This document shows positions 45,182 to 56,432 of a DNA stretch of 64,000 bases, piece by piece. Under the pieces are notes generated by a model, which saw only the letters and a list, made by a program, of their open reading frames with translations, searched no databases and was not told where the DNA came from. Position 1 is the stretch's first letter. Each line of letters starts with the position of its first letter. The DNA comes from Microbispora catharanthi (GTDB lineage: Bacteria; Actinomycetota; Actinomycetes; Streptosporangiales; Streptosporangiaceae). The stretch is from assembly GCF_006334915.2 (NCBI RefSeq), contig NZ_VDMA02000008.1:62001-126000 (forward strand), in the 5' to 3' direction. The translations under genes were made by a program, and so were the position numbers.

Positions 45182-45613
45182 TCAGACAGGGACATGCGGC
45201 CGCGCTTCCCGCCCGATCCTCTCCGTCACCATTTCTTGGAAGTGCGCGCATGAGGTGAAGTCCTCATGGTCGCAGTCCAGCGCACATCGGATGAGCTCCA
45301 GCGAGGCCTCCGCCTGGGCGATGCGCCGCCTCAAATCGTTCTCGAGACGCCGCAGAATGACACGCCGTTCCGCCGGTTCCCTGGCTGCGATCATCTCCCG
45401 GATGTCGTCGAGCCCGAACCCGGCTTCCTTCGCCCGCAGGATGACCGCGATTCGGTAGAGATCATCGGGACCGTACCGGCGGCGGTCGCCTCCGATCCGC
45501 GCCGGCTCCAGCAGGCCGACGGACTCCCAGTGGCGTAGGACGTGCGTGGCCAGGCCGAAGTGTTCCGCCACCTGTCCGATGCTCATCGCCGGAGGGTTCG
45601 AGTTTGCCTTCAT
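45182..45613 (-). CDS. MerR family transcriptional regulator
   Basis: 143 residues from the ATG at 45613 (ATG at 45631 also in frame). The MerR HTH is at the N-terminus (MSIGQVAEHFGLATHVLRHWESVG, then RIGGDRRRYGPDDLYRI). A coiled-coil region follows, and a Cys-bearing C-terminus (CALDCDHEDFTSCAHF) that could bind a metal or react with oxidants. No Shine-Dalgarno precedes either start. It faces a small divergent ORF whose start is only 28 bp away. Confidence 0.8.
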   Translation of the reverse strand: MKANSNPPAMSIGQVAEHFGLATHVLRHWESVGLLEPARIGGDRRRYGPDDLYRIAVILRAKEAGFGLDDIREMIAAREPAERRVILRRLENDLRRRIAQAEASLELIRCALDCDHEDFTSCAHFQEMVTERIGREARPHVPV

Positions 45614-45641
45614 GTCGACATTAAGTCGCATGGTGGGGCAC

Positions 45642-45842
45642 ATGTACAACGACGAGATACCCCCTGTGCCAGCCGAAGATGTCAACCCGCTCATCCGGCT
45701 GCTCGACGCGGCCGACGCATCCCCCGGCGCGCTCGACCGGGAGCAGGCCGACATGTGGATCGCCGAGCAGGCTACGCGGGCCAAGGCGGGGCGGCTCTTC
45801 CTTGAGATACCGCTGTTCCTCGCCTCGGCAGGCCGACCCTGA
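45642..45842 (+). CDS. Small protein of unknown function divergent from MerR
   Basis: 66 residues (MYNDEIPPVPAEDVNPLIRLLD...). The sequence is acidic and helical with a hydrophobic end (LFLEIPLFLASAG), with no signal peptide or known motif. Codon usage is in keeping with a real gene. It could be the MerR target. Its start overlaps the probable promoter of the MerR gene, so regulation of the two must be linked if both are real. Confidence 0.45.
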   Translation: MYNDEIPPVPAEDVNPLIRLLDAADASPGALDREQADMWIAEQATRAKAGRLFLEIPLFLASAGRP

Positions 45843-45864
45843 CGAGAACGGCTACCGGTGACGT

Positions 45865-46173
45865 TCAAGAGACCAGCCGTGCGCCGCCCATGAAGGGGCG
45901 CGTCCTGATGCTGACGATCTTCACCACGTCTCCCGTCTGCGGGGCGTGGACCATCATGCCGTCGCCGACGTACATGCCGTTGTGGTGAAGGTCGGAATAG
46001 AAGAAGACGATGTCCCCTACCTGAAGCTGGTCCATGCTGGGAACTCGTGTCCCCAGCTGCCATTGGGCTCCCGTGTAGTGGGGCAGGTTGATCCCGACCT
46101 TCGAGTACGCCCACAACATCAGGCCTGAACAGTCGAAGCTGTTCGGGTCGGCGGCTCCCCACACCGGTGCCAT
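45865..46173 (-). pseudogene. NlpC/P60 endopeptidase, N-terminally truncated
   Basis: 102 residues that begin inside the NlpC/P60 domain: WGAADPNSFDCSGLMLWAY holds the catalytic Cys, LQVGDIVFFYSDLHHNGMYVGDG the catalytic His, and MVHAPQTGD follows. Intact family members in actinobacteria have a signal peptide and a coiled-coil region upstream; here the homology starts abruptly at VWGAADPN, and nothing matching lies upstream. Without export it cannot reach peptidoglycan. It is probably a 5'-deleted relic. Confidence 0.65.
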
Positions 46174-46604
46174 CTAGCAGAGCCAGCGGACAGCTGAGCG
46201 GCGCGACAAGAAGACTCGAACGACTCCACCCCAAGCCTTCCCCATCCACCTGTCGGGACCGCAGCTAATGCCCCTTCCGTCAACTCCAAAGGGAGGGGGC
46301 AGTGCCGATGCGTGTCGCATGCGTAGGCCAAACCACCGGTCAGGTAGTCCTCCAGGACGGCAGCGATCGGCGGGACGAGCGGGGTAAGCGCGGCGTAGTC
46401 ACACGGGTATCGAGCGAGGAACCGGACGCCGGAGTGCACAGCAATCATGGGGACTGCCCACTGGGACAGCGGGGCAGTCCGAACCAGGGCGGACCCGCGA
46501 TGTCCGGCCGGGTACCTTCTTGGGGCTGGTGATCGAAGGCTTTACCCTTGGGCGGTTCGAAGACCTGTCGAGGGTCGTGGCCGGAATGCGGTGGGAGTGG
46601 GCGG
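46174..46604. other. Region between NlpC/P60 relic and permease gene
   Basis: A hairpin, GGACTGCCC-N12-GGGCAGTCC, lies at 46452-46481, about 125 bp before the permease start; it may be a 5' leader structure or an old terminator. A 109-codon minus-strand ORF (46119-46448) shows no recognisable motif. Confidence 0.35.
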
Positions 46605-48587
46605 ATGAGCGGCGCGGGTGAGTTCGTCGTTCCGGCGGTGGTCGAAACTCCGGTGCGTGCGCCCGAGCCGACCGGGCGGGTGGGGCGGTGGCTGCTGGAG
46701 CACCGGGTCCAGCCGGTCGGGCCGGAGACGGCCGAAGGGCACGCCAAGCCTCAGACCTGGTGGAAGGTGATGTGCTTAACGGGGGTGGACTACTTCTCCA
46801 CGCTGGCCTACCTGCCCGGTATCGCTGCGCTGGCGGCCGGTGCGCTGTCCCCGCTGGCCACGCTGCTCATCGTGGCGCTGACGCTGCTGGGCATGCTACC
46901 GATGTATCGGCGCGTGGCCAGGGAAAGCCCGCACGGTCAGGGCTCGGTGGCGATGCTGGAGCGGCTACTGCCGTTCTGGCGAGGCAAGCTGTTCGTGCTG
47001 GTCCTGCTGGGGTTCGTGGCCACGTCGTGGATCATCACGATCACGCTGTCGGCGGCCGACGCGTCCGTGCACGTGATGGAGAACCCGTTCTTCCCGAGCT
47101 TTCTGCACGGCCACGAGGTCGTGCTGACCGTGGTGCTGCTGGCGGTGCTCGGCGGGGTGTTCCTGCTCGGCTTCAGTGAGGCGGTCGGCGTGGCCATCCC
47201 ACTGGTGGCGCTGTTCCTGCTGCTGAACGCCGTCGTCGTCGCCGTCGGGATCGCCAGGGTGGTGGCCGAGCCCGAGGCGCTGTCGCGATGGACGGACGAG
47301 CTGCTGAGTGGGGGCGGCGGCTTCACCGGGCTCCTCGGCCCGGCCGTGCTGGCCTTTCCGCTGCTGGTGCTCGGCCTGTCCGGGTTCGAGACGGGGGTCA
47401 GCATGATGCCGCTGGTGGCCGCGGAGGGCAAGGATGCCGAGCAGCGGCTTACCGCGCGCGTCCACAACACCCGCAAGCTGCTCACCGCGGCAGCGCTCAT
47501 CATGAGCGTCTACTTGATCGCCACCAGCTTTGTGACCACAGTCCTCATCCCGGCCGAGCAGTTCCGCTCGGGCGGGCAGGCCAACGGCCGCGCGATGGCC
47601 TACCTAGCCCACGAATACCTGGGTGAGACCTTCGGCACCGCCTACGACATCAGCACCATCCTCATCTTGTGGTTCGCCGGCGCCTCCGCGATGGCCGGGC
47701 TGATCAACATCGTGCCGCGTTACCTGCCCGGCTACGGCATGGCACCCGAATGGGGGCGGGCCGTACGCCCAGTCGTCGTTGTCTACACGCTCATCTGCAT
47801 CGTGCTCACCATCGCCTTCGACGCCGACGTCGACGCCCAAGCCGGCGCGTACGCGACCGGCATCTTGGCGATGATGGTCTCCGGTGCGGTCGCGGTCACC
47901 ATCTCCGCCATCGGCAAGCGGCAGCGCCCGGCCGCCTTCGGCTTCACCGTGCTGACCTTGATGCTGCTGTACGCGTTGGTGGAGAACATCCGGGAGAAGC
48001 CGGACGGCATCGCCATCTCCGCTCTGTTCATCCTGGCCATCATCGCCATCTCTCTGGTGTCGCGGATCTCACGCACCACCGAGTTGCGCGCCGACCGAAT
48101 CGAGTTCGATGAGGCCGCCCGCCGCTTCGTCACCGATTCGATCGCCCACGACGGCGCGCTGAACCTCATCGCCAACCGCCGCCAGAGCGGAGATACGGCC
48201 GAGTACGCCGCCAAGGAGAGCGAGCAGCGCGGCATGAACCCCGTCCCGGGAGCAGCCGACGTGCTGTTCCTGGAGATCGACGTCATCGACCCGTCGGAGT
48301 TCAGCAACGTGCTGCAGGTCCATGGTGTCCAGGTCGACGGCCACCGGGTGCTGCGCGCGGCCAGCCCCGCTGCCCCCAACGCCATCGCCGCGATCCTGCT
48401 CGCCCTACGTGACGTCACCGGCGTGCGACCGCACTGCTACTTCGAATGGTCGGAGGGCAACCCACTCACGCATCTGTTCCGTTATCTCCTGCTCGGCCGG
48501 GGAGACACACCGCCGGTCGTCCGGGAGATCATCCGCAAAAGCGAACCCCAGCCCGCCCGCCGCCCAGGCATCCATGTCGGCGGGTGA
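46605..48587 (+). CDS. APC superfamily permease with C-terminal cytosolic domain
   Basis: 660 residues from the ATG at 46605 with GGAG upstream. About 12 membrane helices begin at [36 protein letters not shown] and [12 protein letters not shown] are conserved in a long-form actinobacterial APC subfamily. After the last helix (~residue 495) comes a ~165-residue cytosolic domain ([27 protein letters not shown]) of unknown role. The substrate may be an amino acid or an ion; nothing in the neighbours decides it. Confidence 0.8.
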   Translation: MSGAGEFVVPAVVETPVRAPEPTGRVGRWLLEHRVQPVGPETAEGHAKPQTWWKVMCLTGVDYFSTLAYLPGIAALAAGALSPLATLLIVALTLLGMLPMYRRVARESPHGQGSVAMLERLLPFWRGKLFVLVLLGFVATSWIITITLSAADASVHVMENPFFPSFLHGHEVVLTVVLLAVLGGVFLLGFSEAVGVAIPLVALFLLLNAVVVAVGIARVVAEPEALSRWTDELLSGGGGFTGLLGPAVLAFPLLVLGLSGFETGVSMMPLVAAEGKDAEQRLTARVHNTRKLLTAAALIMSVYLIATSFVTTVLIPAEQFRSGGQANGRAMAYLAHEYLGETFGTAYDISTILILWFAGASAMAGLINIVPRYLPGYGMAPEWGRAVRPVVVVYTLICIVLTIAFDADVDAQAGAYATGILAMMVSGAVAVTISAIGKRQRPAAFGFTVLTLMLLYALVENIREKPDGIAISALFILAIIAISLVSRISRTTELRADRIEFDEAARRFVTDSIAHDGALNLIANRRQSGDTAEYAAKESEQRGMNPVPGAADVLFLEIDVIDPSEFSNVLQVHGVQVDGHRVLRAASPAAPNAIAAILLALRDVTGVRPHCYFEWSEGNPLTHLFRYLLLGRGDTPPVVREIIRKSEPQPARRPGIHVGG

Positions 48588-48866
48588 GTGAACGGCTGTA
48601 GGGCCGGGTTTCGTCGCGGCGACCGCCGTCCAGCCAGCGGGGGTGAGCCCTATCTTTTGCTCGGGACGAACCAAGCGTCGTCGTTGTCAGCCCTCCACGA
48701 ACCACCCGTTGAAGAGTCCGCCCACGCATTGGGCCCGATCGAGGCCGGTGACGCGACCGCCCCCGGTAAGGCACACGGCCCCTGGGATGGAGGCGCGTGC
48801 AGCGCTGGCCGCCGGGTGAGTTCGATGATGGTGCCGCCGAGGACTATGTGCGGGCTGTGGAATGGA

Positions 48867-50093
48867 TCAGGTCTGACTCCTGGGCGTGCCCGCGTTGCAG
48901 GGCTGGGTGCCGGGATTGCGGTAGAGGGCCAGCAGGCAGCGGCCGAGCGCCTGCTGGCCGAACGCGTTGGGGTGCATGGCCTCCTGCTGGTGTCCCTGGC
49001 TGATCTTCGCGCCGGCGGTGCCGTACCGTACCCATTCCATCGTGTCGCCCAGTTTGGCGGCGTCGTCCAGCGGGCCGGCTTGGCTTGTGCCCTGCTCGCA
49101 CAACGCGTGGCCCTCCACGGCGCCCAGCATGCTCAGGAACTCCGCACCGGTCGCAGTGGCGACCCGTCGCAGCATGGCGTCGATCGCGGGTGCCAGGGTG
49201 TCGTGCATCAGGTCGAAGTCGGCGTCCCACAGCGGGCAGCCGCCCACGAGCGTACGCTTGGTGGCCTTGCCGCCGCCGCCCTCGCCGTAGCGCACCCGGG
49301 CCGAGGAGGGCACCGGAGAGGGATAGGACTGCAGGATCAGCCGGTATCCGGCGGAACGGGCCGACGCCTGGCTCATCACCTGGCGGATCTTCTGAACCGC
49401 CAGGGTCACCTGCTGCTCCACCGCCGGTAGCGCAGCGAGAAACCGATCGCCCTCGCCCGTTGAGGCGCAGGAGCGCTTGTCGCCCGCCATGTACATCGCG
49501 GCGCAGCGGCGCAGCATTCCGGACAAGTTCAGGTCGTTGCCGCCGATCGACAGCACGACCACCTTGACCTGCCGGGTGGCGGCAACCTGCGCAAGCAGTT
49601 CGGCTTGAGAGGCGGTGTTCTCCTTGAACGCCTCGTCGATGACGTGCCGGGTCTCCGCCCCTGAACAGGCCAGGTTGACCGGGGTGAGCCCGGCCTGGCC
49701 CAGCCCGGTGATCTCGGCCACGTCGGAGCGGTAACGTCCGGTGCCCTCTCCGTGCACGGCCGTGCCGTCATACACCCGCTGGGGGTCGTAGTAACAGATC
49801 AAACGCTTGCGATAAGCGGCCCGGTCGGTTCCGCCGCGGGTGCAGCCCGCAGCGGCGGACACCGTACTGTTGCCCCACCACCGGCCTGCCTCGCCGGAGA
49901 TGAAGCTGTCCCCCAAGGACACCGCCACCTGCTCGTCTGCCTGGGCCTGGGCGGGTGCGGGAACGGCCAGGGCCGTGGCGCTCAGCGCCAGGATTGCCAG
50001 AACCCGACCGGCATGCCCGGCACGGCGCACGTGGCGGGGGCGGCGGGGGACGGCGGGAACGCTGCGGGGATGCTGCGGGACGGTAGCGCTCAC
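48867..50093 (-). CDS. Secreted SGNH/GDSL hydrolase
   Basis: 408 residues from the GTG at 50093, AAAGGA seven bases upstream. The signal peptide runs to about residue 47 (AGRVLAILALSATALAVPAPAQA). The four SGNH blocks are present: SLGDSFISGEAG (Ser), NLACSGAE (Gly), SIGGNDLNL (Asn) and EAMHPNAFGQ (His). Several Cys suggest disulfides. The long insertion between blocks III and V is typical of extracellular actinobacterial lipases/esterases of this family. It is divergent from a hypothetical gene. Confidence 0.85.
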   Translation of the reverse strand: MSATVPQHPRSVPAVPRRPRHVRRAGHAGRVLAILALSATALAVPAPAQAQADEQVAVSLGDSFISGEAGRWWGNSTVSAAAGCTRGGTDRAAYRKRLICYYDPQRVYDGTAVHGEGTGRYRSDVAEITGLGQAGLTPVNLACSGAETRHVIDEAFKENTASQAELLAQVAATRQVKVVVLSIGGNDLNLSGMLRRCAAMYMAGDKRSCASTGEGDRFLAALPAVEQQVTLAVQKIRQVMSQASARSAGYRLILQSYPSPVPSSARVRYGEGGGGKATKRTLVGGCPLWDADFDLMHDTLAPAIDAMLRRVATATGAEFLSMLGAVEGHALCEQGTSQAGPLDDAAKLGDTMEWVRYGTAGAKISQGHQQEAMHPNAFGQQALGRCLLALYRNPGTQPCNAGTPRSQT

Positions 50094-50292
50094 TGCTGTT
50101 CCTTTCACGGTGCGTAGGAGACGCCTTTTGAGCCGCCCTTCGGGGTGTGGAAGAACGGAAACGTATGCCTGACCTCGGTGTTCGGGGGAATGCGGGCACA
50201 TTCGTGACCGCACCCTGGAAGGCCACGAGTCCGCGCGCAGCCGCGGCAAGACCATCGGCGGCGCCGCCGTCACTGACGACGCCACGCTCCCC

Positions 50293-50832
50293 ATGGCCTT
50301 GCACTTGCGCGCGCAGAACCTCAGCCTGGGCGACTGCTCGGGAGGGCGAGATGAACGACAAGACGGCGGCCTGCTCGACGACGTTGTCTCTCGGCTGGAG
50401 AAGAGCATCGTCGGCCGCGACTGCCCCGCCATCGTCGTCCTGGACGGGGATCGCAGGCTCGTGCTCAGCGACTATGACGATCTGCGCGACGATGCGACGG
50501 CCGCCGCATTTGAAACACGAGCCGCCGCCAAGGCCCACGAGATCGACGCGACGCGGTGGGTGCTCGCCGTACCGCAGGTGTGGGTGTTGATCCCGCCGAG
50601 CACCGTGGCCATGCGCGCTGTGTCGAACCATCCCCTGCACGAAGGCGAGCAGGAAGCCATCACCTGGATGAGCTGTGACAAGGACGACGGCGTCGACTGC
50701 GGCCGCGTCCCCTGCGCCCGGCGCCCCAATGGAGAGCCGATCTTCGGTGATCCAGAGGTGTTTACAGTGGGCGTCCGCCCCCACGACACCACGCCAGGCT
50801 TCGCCCTGCTTCAGGCCTATGTTGAGGGATAA
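50293..50832 (+). CDS. Hypothetical protein
   Basis: 179 residues. I do not recognise the family. The C-terminal two thirds look structured and conserved in style (RWVLAVPQVWVLIPPS, HEGEQEAITWMSCD, GVDCGRVPCARRPNGEPIF). There is no signal peptide or membrane segment. The N-terminal ~20 residues may be an over-extension, but no better start with a Shine-Dalgarno is seen in frame. Confidence 0.5.
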   Translation: MALHLRAQNLSLGDCSGGRDERQDGGLLDDVVSRLEKSIVGRDCPAIVVLDGDRRLVLSDYDDLRDDATAAAFETRAAAKAHEIDATRWVLAVPQVWVLIPPSTVAMRAVSNHPLHEGEQEAITWMSCDKDDGVDCGRVPCARRPNGEPIFGDPEVFTVGVRPHDTTPGFALLQAYVEG

Positions 50833-50921
50833 GTCGAGCGGCTCTGTCTCGGCGGGCCAGGAAGGTGTGGGCGAGAGCTCGCACGTGATCGACCACGACG
50901 CCCAGCGTCGGGACGCGAGGG

Positions 50922-50934
50922 ATGAAAGTTTCAT
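50922..50934. promoter_or_regulatory. ATGAAAGTTTCAT dyad
   Basis: Same 13-bp dyad as at 14808-14820 in opposite orientation. The GAAAGTTTC core recurs at 55169-55177 and 55344-55352 upstream of the decayed LacI gene. Confidence 0.4.
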
Positions 50935-51098
50935 GACATCTCACCACAACGGTGCGAACGCATCGCGTTAAGAGCCCAGGCGGGGTGCCGACGGCACCCC
51001 GGGCGTCCGAGAGATGTGATCCACATGCTTGACGCCGGAACCTTCGTTGAATTGACTCCGACTACCGTTGACCGTCGAATCGATTCGGCAGCCCTTAA

Positions 51099-51114
51099 AT
51101 GTTAGCGCTAACAT
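51099..51114. promoter_or_regulatory. LacI-type operator upstream of abfB-like gene
   Basis: ATGTTAGCGCTAACAT is a perfect 16-bp palindrome with the central CG and GTTAGCGCTAAC core typical of LacI/GalR operators, 65 bp before the start codon. Confidence 0.7.
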
Positions 51115-51157
51115 CAAAACTAGCAAGGCCTGCCGCATTGGTGCCGTCCGGTCATGA

Positions 51158-52636
<1,479 letters not shown>

Positions 52637-52771
52637 TTCTGACCATCTGGTTCGACGCATGAGGGCGATCGGGTGAAACGCCTTGGGCGGAGGTCCGGAC
52701 ACTGGATGGCCACGGCTCCCCGGACCGGGCTTCTGCCCTCAGGCGCGACGCTGTCGTATGCGGCGTCGATG

Positions 52772-52822
52772 CCAGACCGCCCATAAATCGTCACTGACCT
52801 CCCACGGCTTCAGCCGCGCCAT
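52772..52822 (-). mobile_element. 5' remnant of an IS5-family transposase
   Basis: An ATG at 52822 encodes MARLKPWEVSDDLWAV, the N-terminus of the IS5-type transposases common in actinobacteria. Homology stops after 16 residues. The remnant directly adjoins the truncated end of the gene at 52855-53440, so an insertion followed by deletion probably cut that gene. Confidence 0.6.
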
Positions 52823-52854
52823 GTCTGCCCTCCCGCGATCGCTACAGGGAGAGA

Positions 52855-53440
52855 TCAATGCAGAAAGAGCTCGGCGTCGACCTCGCTGATGACGCCCTTG
52901 GCGACGGCGTCCAGGAGGACGAGGTCCGGGTGCCCCCAAGGGACGGCAGGGGGTGAGGATTCCTGGAACGGAAAGCGCCGGGCCGCTCCGGCCTCCGCGT
53001 TCTCCCGGGCGCGCTCGCCGGCCCGCTTGGCCGCGGCGCACATCTTGGGGAAGACGCTCGGGGTGGCGAGGTCCACCGTACGGATCGCCTCGATGAACGC
53101 GGTCAGGACCTCGGTGTCGATGTCTTCCGGGTCTCCGGCAACGTAGCCGCGGCAGATCCTGCCGCTGATGCCGCGCAGTGCCGGTACGGCAACGCCGACG
53201 GTGCTCACCATCCACTGCGGCCCGTCCTGCCGGGCCCGCGTCACCAGCAACCGCCAGACCGCGTCGCGGGCGGCGTTCGAGCAGGAGGGGTGGATCAGCA
53301 CATCCCGCAGCTCGATCAGTGACATTGGCCGGCGGGGGAGGCCGTGCCCGACGTCCCTGCCGTCGATGGCGAGGCTGCTGGGCACGCAGGCGAGCATTTG
53401 GAAGGCGCGCTCGGCGATGTCCAGGGGTGACCGGTCCTGG
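52855..53440 (-). pseudogene. Truncated hypothetical gene of integrative-element type
   Basis: The frame reads DIAERAFQMLACVPSSLAIDGR, then ELRDVLIHPSCSNAARDAVWRLL and TVDLATPSVFPKMCAAAKRAGERARENAE. This resembles a hypothetical protein often found beside transfer genes of actinobacterial integrative elements. Homology is cut at both ends: at 52855 by the transposase remnant, and near 53440 where a methyltransferase fragment begins on the other strand. No start codon precedes the conserved region in frame. Confidence 0.5.
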
Positions 53441-53462
53441 ATTGGCGCCGGAGCCGTGCCAG

Positions 53463-53948
53463 CTCGTCAAGCAGCGCTTCTACTGGTTCGACCTCGACGC
53501 CATCCGCGAGCAGTACACCGGCGACCGCTCCCTGTCCCGCCGGGCACGACGCGGCGGAATCAAGGCCAACGCCATCCAGACGACCTGGCCGCCGACCGGC
53601 ATGCCGGAGTCAGCCGGTGCATCGCACGGCACCGCCAGCCGCCCGAACGGCCGTGCCACTGACGCGGCCAACCCGGACGGCCGCAACCCCGGCGACGTCT
53701 GGACCATCTCGACCAGGCCCTACCGTGGCGCCCACTTCGCCCCGTTCCCGATCGACATCCCGCTCCGCGCCATTGCCGCCGGCTGCCGCCCCGGCGGCAC
53801 CGTCCTGGACCCCTTGTCCGGAGCGGCAACAACCGCCCTTGCCGCCCGGCAACTCGACCGGCAGTTCATCGGCATCGAACTCAACGCGGACTACTGCAAG
53901 CTCGCGGTAGCGCGGATCCGTGAGGCATCGGCAGGAGGCATCGGATGA
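53463..53948 (+). pseudogene. DNA methyltransferase, C-terminal fragment
   Basis: The frame KQRFYWFDLDAIREQYTG to the stop matches the end of N4/N6 DNA methyltransferases: VWTISTRPYRGAHFAPFP, then LDPLSGAATTALAARQLDR (motif I, with GAATT where GSGTT is usual) and FIGIELNADYCKLAVARI. The catalytic (D/N/S)PPY part is absent. The upstream junction falls where an unrelated minus-strand gene fragment begins. The stop overlaps the next start by 4 bp, as expected in an integrative-element operon. Confidence 0.7.
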
Positions 53949-54151
53949 AGGACATCACCCTCCGGGACCTTCAGGACCTGCCACCCACGCTGGACCTCAT
54001 GACCGCCGCCCGCATCCTCGGCATCGGCCGCACCAAGGCCTACGAGCTGGCTAAGAAGAACGAGTTCCCCGTTCAGACCATCCGCATAGGTGACCTCTAC
54101 CGGATCTCTACGCCAGACCTGCTGAAACTTCTTGGCGGTGACATCCGGTGA
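53945..54151 (+). CDS. Excisionase-like helix-turn-helix protein
   Basis: 68 residues. LDLMTAARILGIGRTKAYELAKKNEFPVQ then IGDLYRISTPDLLKLL is the MerR-like HTH of excisionases and phage-type regulators in actinobacterial integrative elements. It starts inside the stop of the methyltransferase fragment (ATGA). In intact elements the integrase gene follows at once with overlapping codons. Here a GTGA overlap exists at 54148, but the reading frame after it shows no integrase. The gene itself looks intact. Confidence 0.7.
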   Translation: MKDITLRDLQDLPPTLDLMTAARILGIGRTKAYELAKKNEFPVQTIRIGDLYRISTPDLLKLLGGDIR

Positions 54152-54539
54152 AAATGCCGAGGCCGGATTCCACTCTGGCCTGGAGTCGCGCTCACCGGGC
54201 TCTCCAGCTCGTTCACGGTCGCGTTCATCGAGGCGTCCGCCGCTTGCAACGCCACGTCCGCCGACCTTCCCGCGCCCAGGCCTCGTCAGTGCGCCACGCC
54301 CGTCTTGAGTCCCCCTCGGGCGCGGGGCAGAGGCGTTGGCGGCTCCCGTCAGCATCACTCGCCGATCGCGGCGGCGCCTACGAGTTGAGCAGCTCGGCCC
54401 GTTGTCTCGGCTCGAGTCCGAGTGAATCAGCTGCACCGCCGTCGCCCCGCGTCGCCGACAGACCCAGGAACGGTGAGATCACTCGCGGGACCGCGCTGCT
54501 GGAGGGCACAGACGACGAGATCAAGACCAAAGCGCACAA

Positions 54540-54965
54540 GCGGCTCATGCTGTGACTCGCTGGTGAGGTGCTGTCAGAGGCGGCCCGGCGCTTGAAGGCC
54601 ATGATCTCCTGGAGCTTCGCCGAGGCGGCGATCAGGGGAGAGTGCGTGGTCATCACCACCTGCACGCGCCCGGCGAAAGTGCCGGGCGCAGCCGACTCGG
54701 CGGACAGTGCTGACGTTACCGCAGCCTCCCGCAGGTACTCCAACAGCAGCGTCTGCAACTGCGGATGCAGGTGCGCCTCCGGCTCCTCCACCAGAAAAAC
54801 GGTCAGGTCCTGGTCGCGGGCGGCACGCAACTCGGCGAGCACGGTGGCGATGAAGAGCAGGTTGGCGTAACCGAGGCCGAAGTCGGCGATATTCACCGGC
54901 CGGGTCGGGTCGTCTTTCGGGTGCTCCGGGTCGGCGACAGCGCCTCTGACTCGGCGTAGGGCCAC
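54540..54965 (-). pseudogene. OLD-family/AAA ATPase fragment
   Basis: ADFGLGYANLLFIATVLAEL, VFLVEEPEAHLHPQLQ (Walker B) and VMTTHSPLIA (H-loop) belong to the ABC-type ATPase domain of OLD-like nucleases or AAA_15 proteins. The Walker A half and the C-terminal nuclease (Toprim) are absent, and the sequence after FKRRAA turns to unrelated residues. Such proteins often serve in anti-phage defence. It is a relic in a scarred accessory region. Confidence 0.65.
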
Positions 54966-55537
54966 CTAGCCCCTTCATCACTTACTCCGCCTGGCCGGAC
55001 CGCGCGGAGGTCCGTTCACAGCGCAAGGATAACCCGTCCGCCCGCGACGGCATTTGTACCTCCTCATCAAGGATCCATCAGCGGCCGGACCGGCCTGGGG
55101 ATGTGCTGGGACGCGTGGCCGTCGCCGTACGCCGAATCCGCTCTGAAAGATTCAGGAAAGTTTGCCTGGAAAGTTTCTCTGCTTGCGGGCGTTTCAGATC
55201 GGCGTCGACGACAAAGGCGGTGGTCATAGGGGCAGCAGACCAGTCGGTGAGAGGGCGAGGCCGCCCGCATAGGCTGACGGTGCCGAGGGCGGGTGGACCG
55301 AGACGCGCCTCATCTCTAGTTTATATTTCTAGCTGATTAGGTAGAAAGTTTCTGTTCTGAGATGGTTCGACGGGTCGGGCGAACCGCTCCTCATCAAGGG
55401 AGAGTCCATGGTGCGCACGAGGCCCAGTACGCGCCGATCGTCTCCATATACCTGTCCACATACCTGGTCGTCCGATGCCGGTTCAGCAAGGAAGTACTGA
55501 TCTGCGCCGTCAAGGTCGACATCGAGGGAGAGCGATC
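54966..55537. other. Non-coding scarred region with GAAAGTTT motifs
   Basis: 572 bp without a supported gene. It holds GAAAGTTTG (55156-55164) and GAAAGTTTC (55169-55177, 55344-55352), and a short AT-rich stretch near 55315-55340 that is unusual in this genome. This may be the remains of a promoter region of a carbohydrate gene. Confidence 0.45.
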
Positions 55538-55642
55538 GTGAAACCGCCTAGCTTACGAAAAGTCCGCCTGCGGATCGGCGCGGTCCTCGCCACGCTGACC
55601 GCGCTTGTGCCGACGGGGATGAGCTCGTCTTCAGCGAGTTAG
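55538..55642 (+). pseudogene. Orphan signal peptide of a lost secreted protein
   Basis: A GTG with GAGGGAG upstream encodes 34 residues: basic start (LRKVRLR), hydrophobic core (IGAVLATLTALV) and a small-residue end, then a stop. This is a complete Sec signal peptide with nothing behind it. The sequence then becomes a LacI-type gene in another frame. It is probably the 5' end of a secreted enzyme deleted up to the LacI fragment. Confidence 0.55.
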
Positions 55643-56335
55643 AGGACATGTGGGGCATGGATTTCATCCTCGGTGTCGAACGGGTGGCCCGTGAGCAACG
55701 CGTCGGAGTCATGCTGACGGAGTTCGAGCCGCGGCACGATCCGGTCGGACATCCGATCGGCGACACACTGGCCCGTCGCCCGGCCTGCGTCGTCACGGTC
55801 GCCCAACTCTCGCAGGAACAGCGTGACGAGTTGCAGGCCAGGGACATCCCGTTCGTGGTCTTCGACCCCACCACCGAACTGCCGGACGACGTCCCGTATG
55901 TCGGCGCCACCAACTGGGCGGGCGGCCGGTCGGCCCCCCGACATCTGATCGAACTGGGACACCATCGCATTGCCGTGATCGCCCGGCCACGACCGGATTC
56001 TGTGCTGCCGGGCCAGACTGGACGGCTACCGCACGGCCCTGGAAGTCGCGGGCCTTCAGTGGACACCGACCTCGTCGTACATGCCGAGCTGACCAGACAT
56101 GACGGACGAGTGGCCGCGCTCCGCCTGCTGCGCGCCCGGAACGACCCACGGCGATCTTTGAAGCCGGTGCCGTGTCGCCCACGTTCGTGGGTGGCGTCGC
56201 CGTCGCCGATGTCCTCCTCGCTGCCTTCGTCACCGCGCTGATCGCTACAACGACATGATCGCCCTCGGCCTGATCAGCTACATGACCGGGCGCGGCGTCC
56301 GCGCGCCAGGGAAACGCACGTCTTCACACCGCTGA
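55617..56335 (+). pseudogene. LacI family regulator, decayed ligand-binding domain
   Basis: DELVFSELEDMWGMDFILGVERVAREQRVGVML, then DIPFVVFDPTTELPDDVPYVGATNWAGGRSA and HLIELGHHRIAVIA are typical of the periplasmic-binding-like domain of LacI repressors (segments quoted apart). After that the frame alternates: CRARLDGYRTALEVAGLQ is read in another frame, then VHAELTRHDGRVAALRLLR, then RYNDMIALGLISYMTGRGV. The DNA-binding N-terminus is absent. This relic lies beside plant-polymer hydrolases whose promoters carry LacI-type dyads. Confidence 0.75.
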
Positions 56336-56432
56336 TCCGCTGGGATCAGCCCCTTTCGAGAGGAGGTGATCGGCTACCGGTCGTGATGCGAGTCGCTCAG
56401 CACTCCATGCCCTCCCACAACAAGGAATCCCC

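Noticed and set aside
46452-46481. Hairpin before the APC permease considered as a c-di-AMP (ydaO-type) riboswitch
   Set aside because: The conserved core segments of that riboswitch could not be found around it; kept only as an unassigned hairpin.
54148-54555. ORF starting at the GTGA overlap after the excisionase, considered as integrase N-terminus
   Set aside because: The predicted residues show none of the integrase N-terminal patterns, so only the overlap geometry is preserved.
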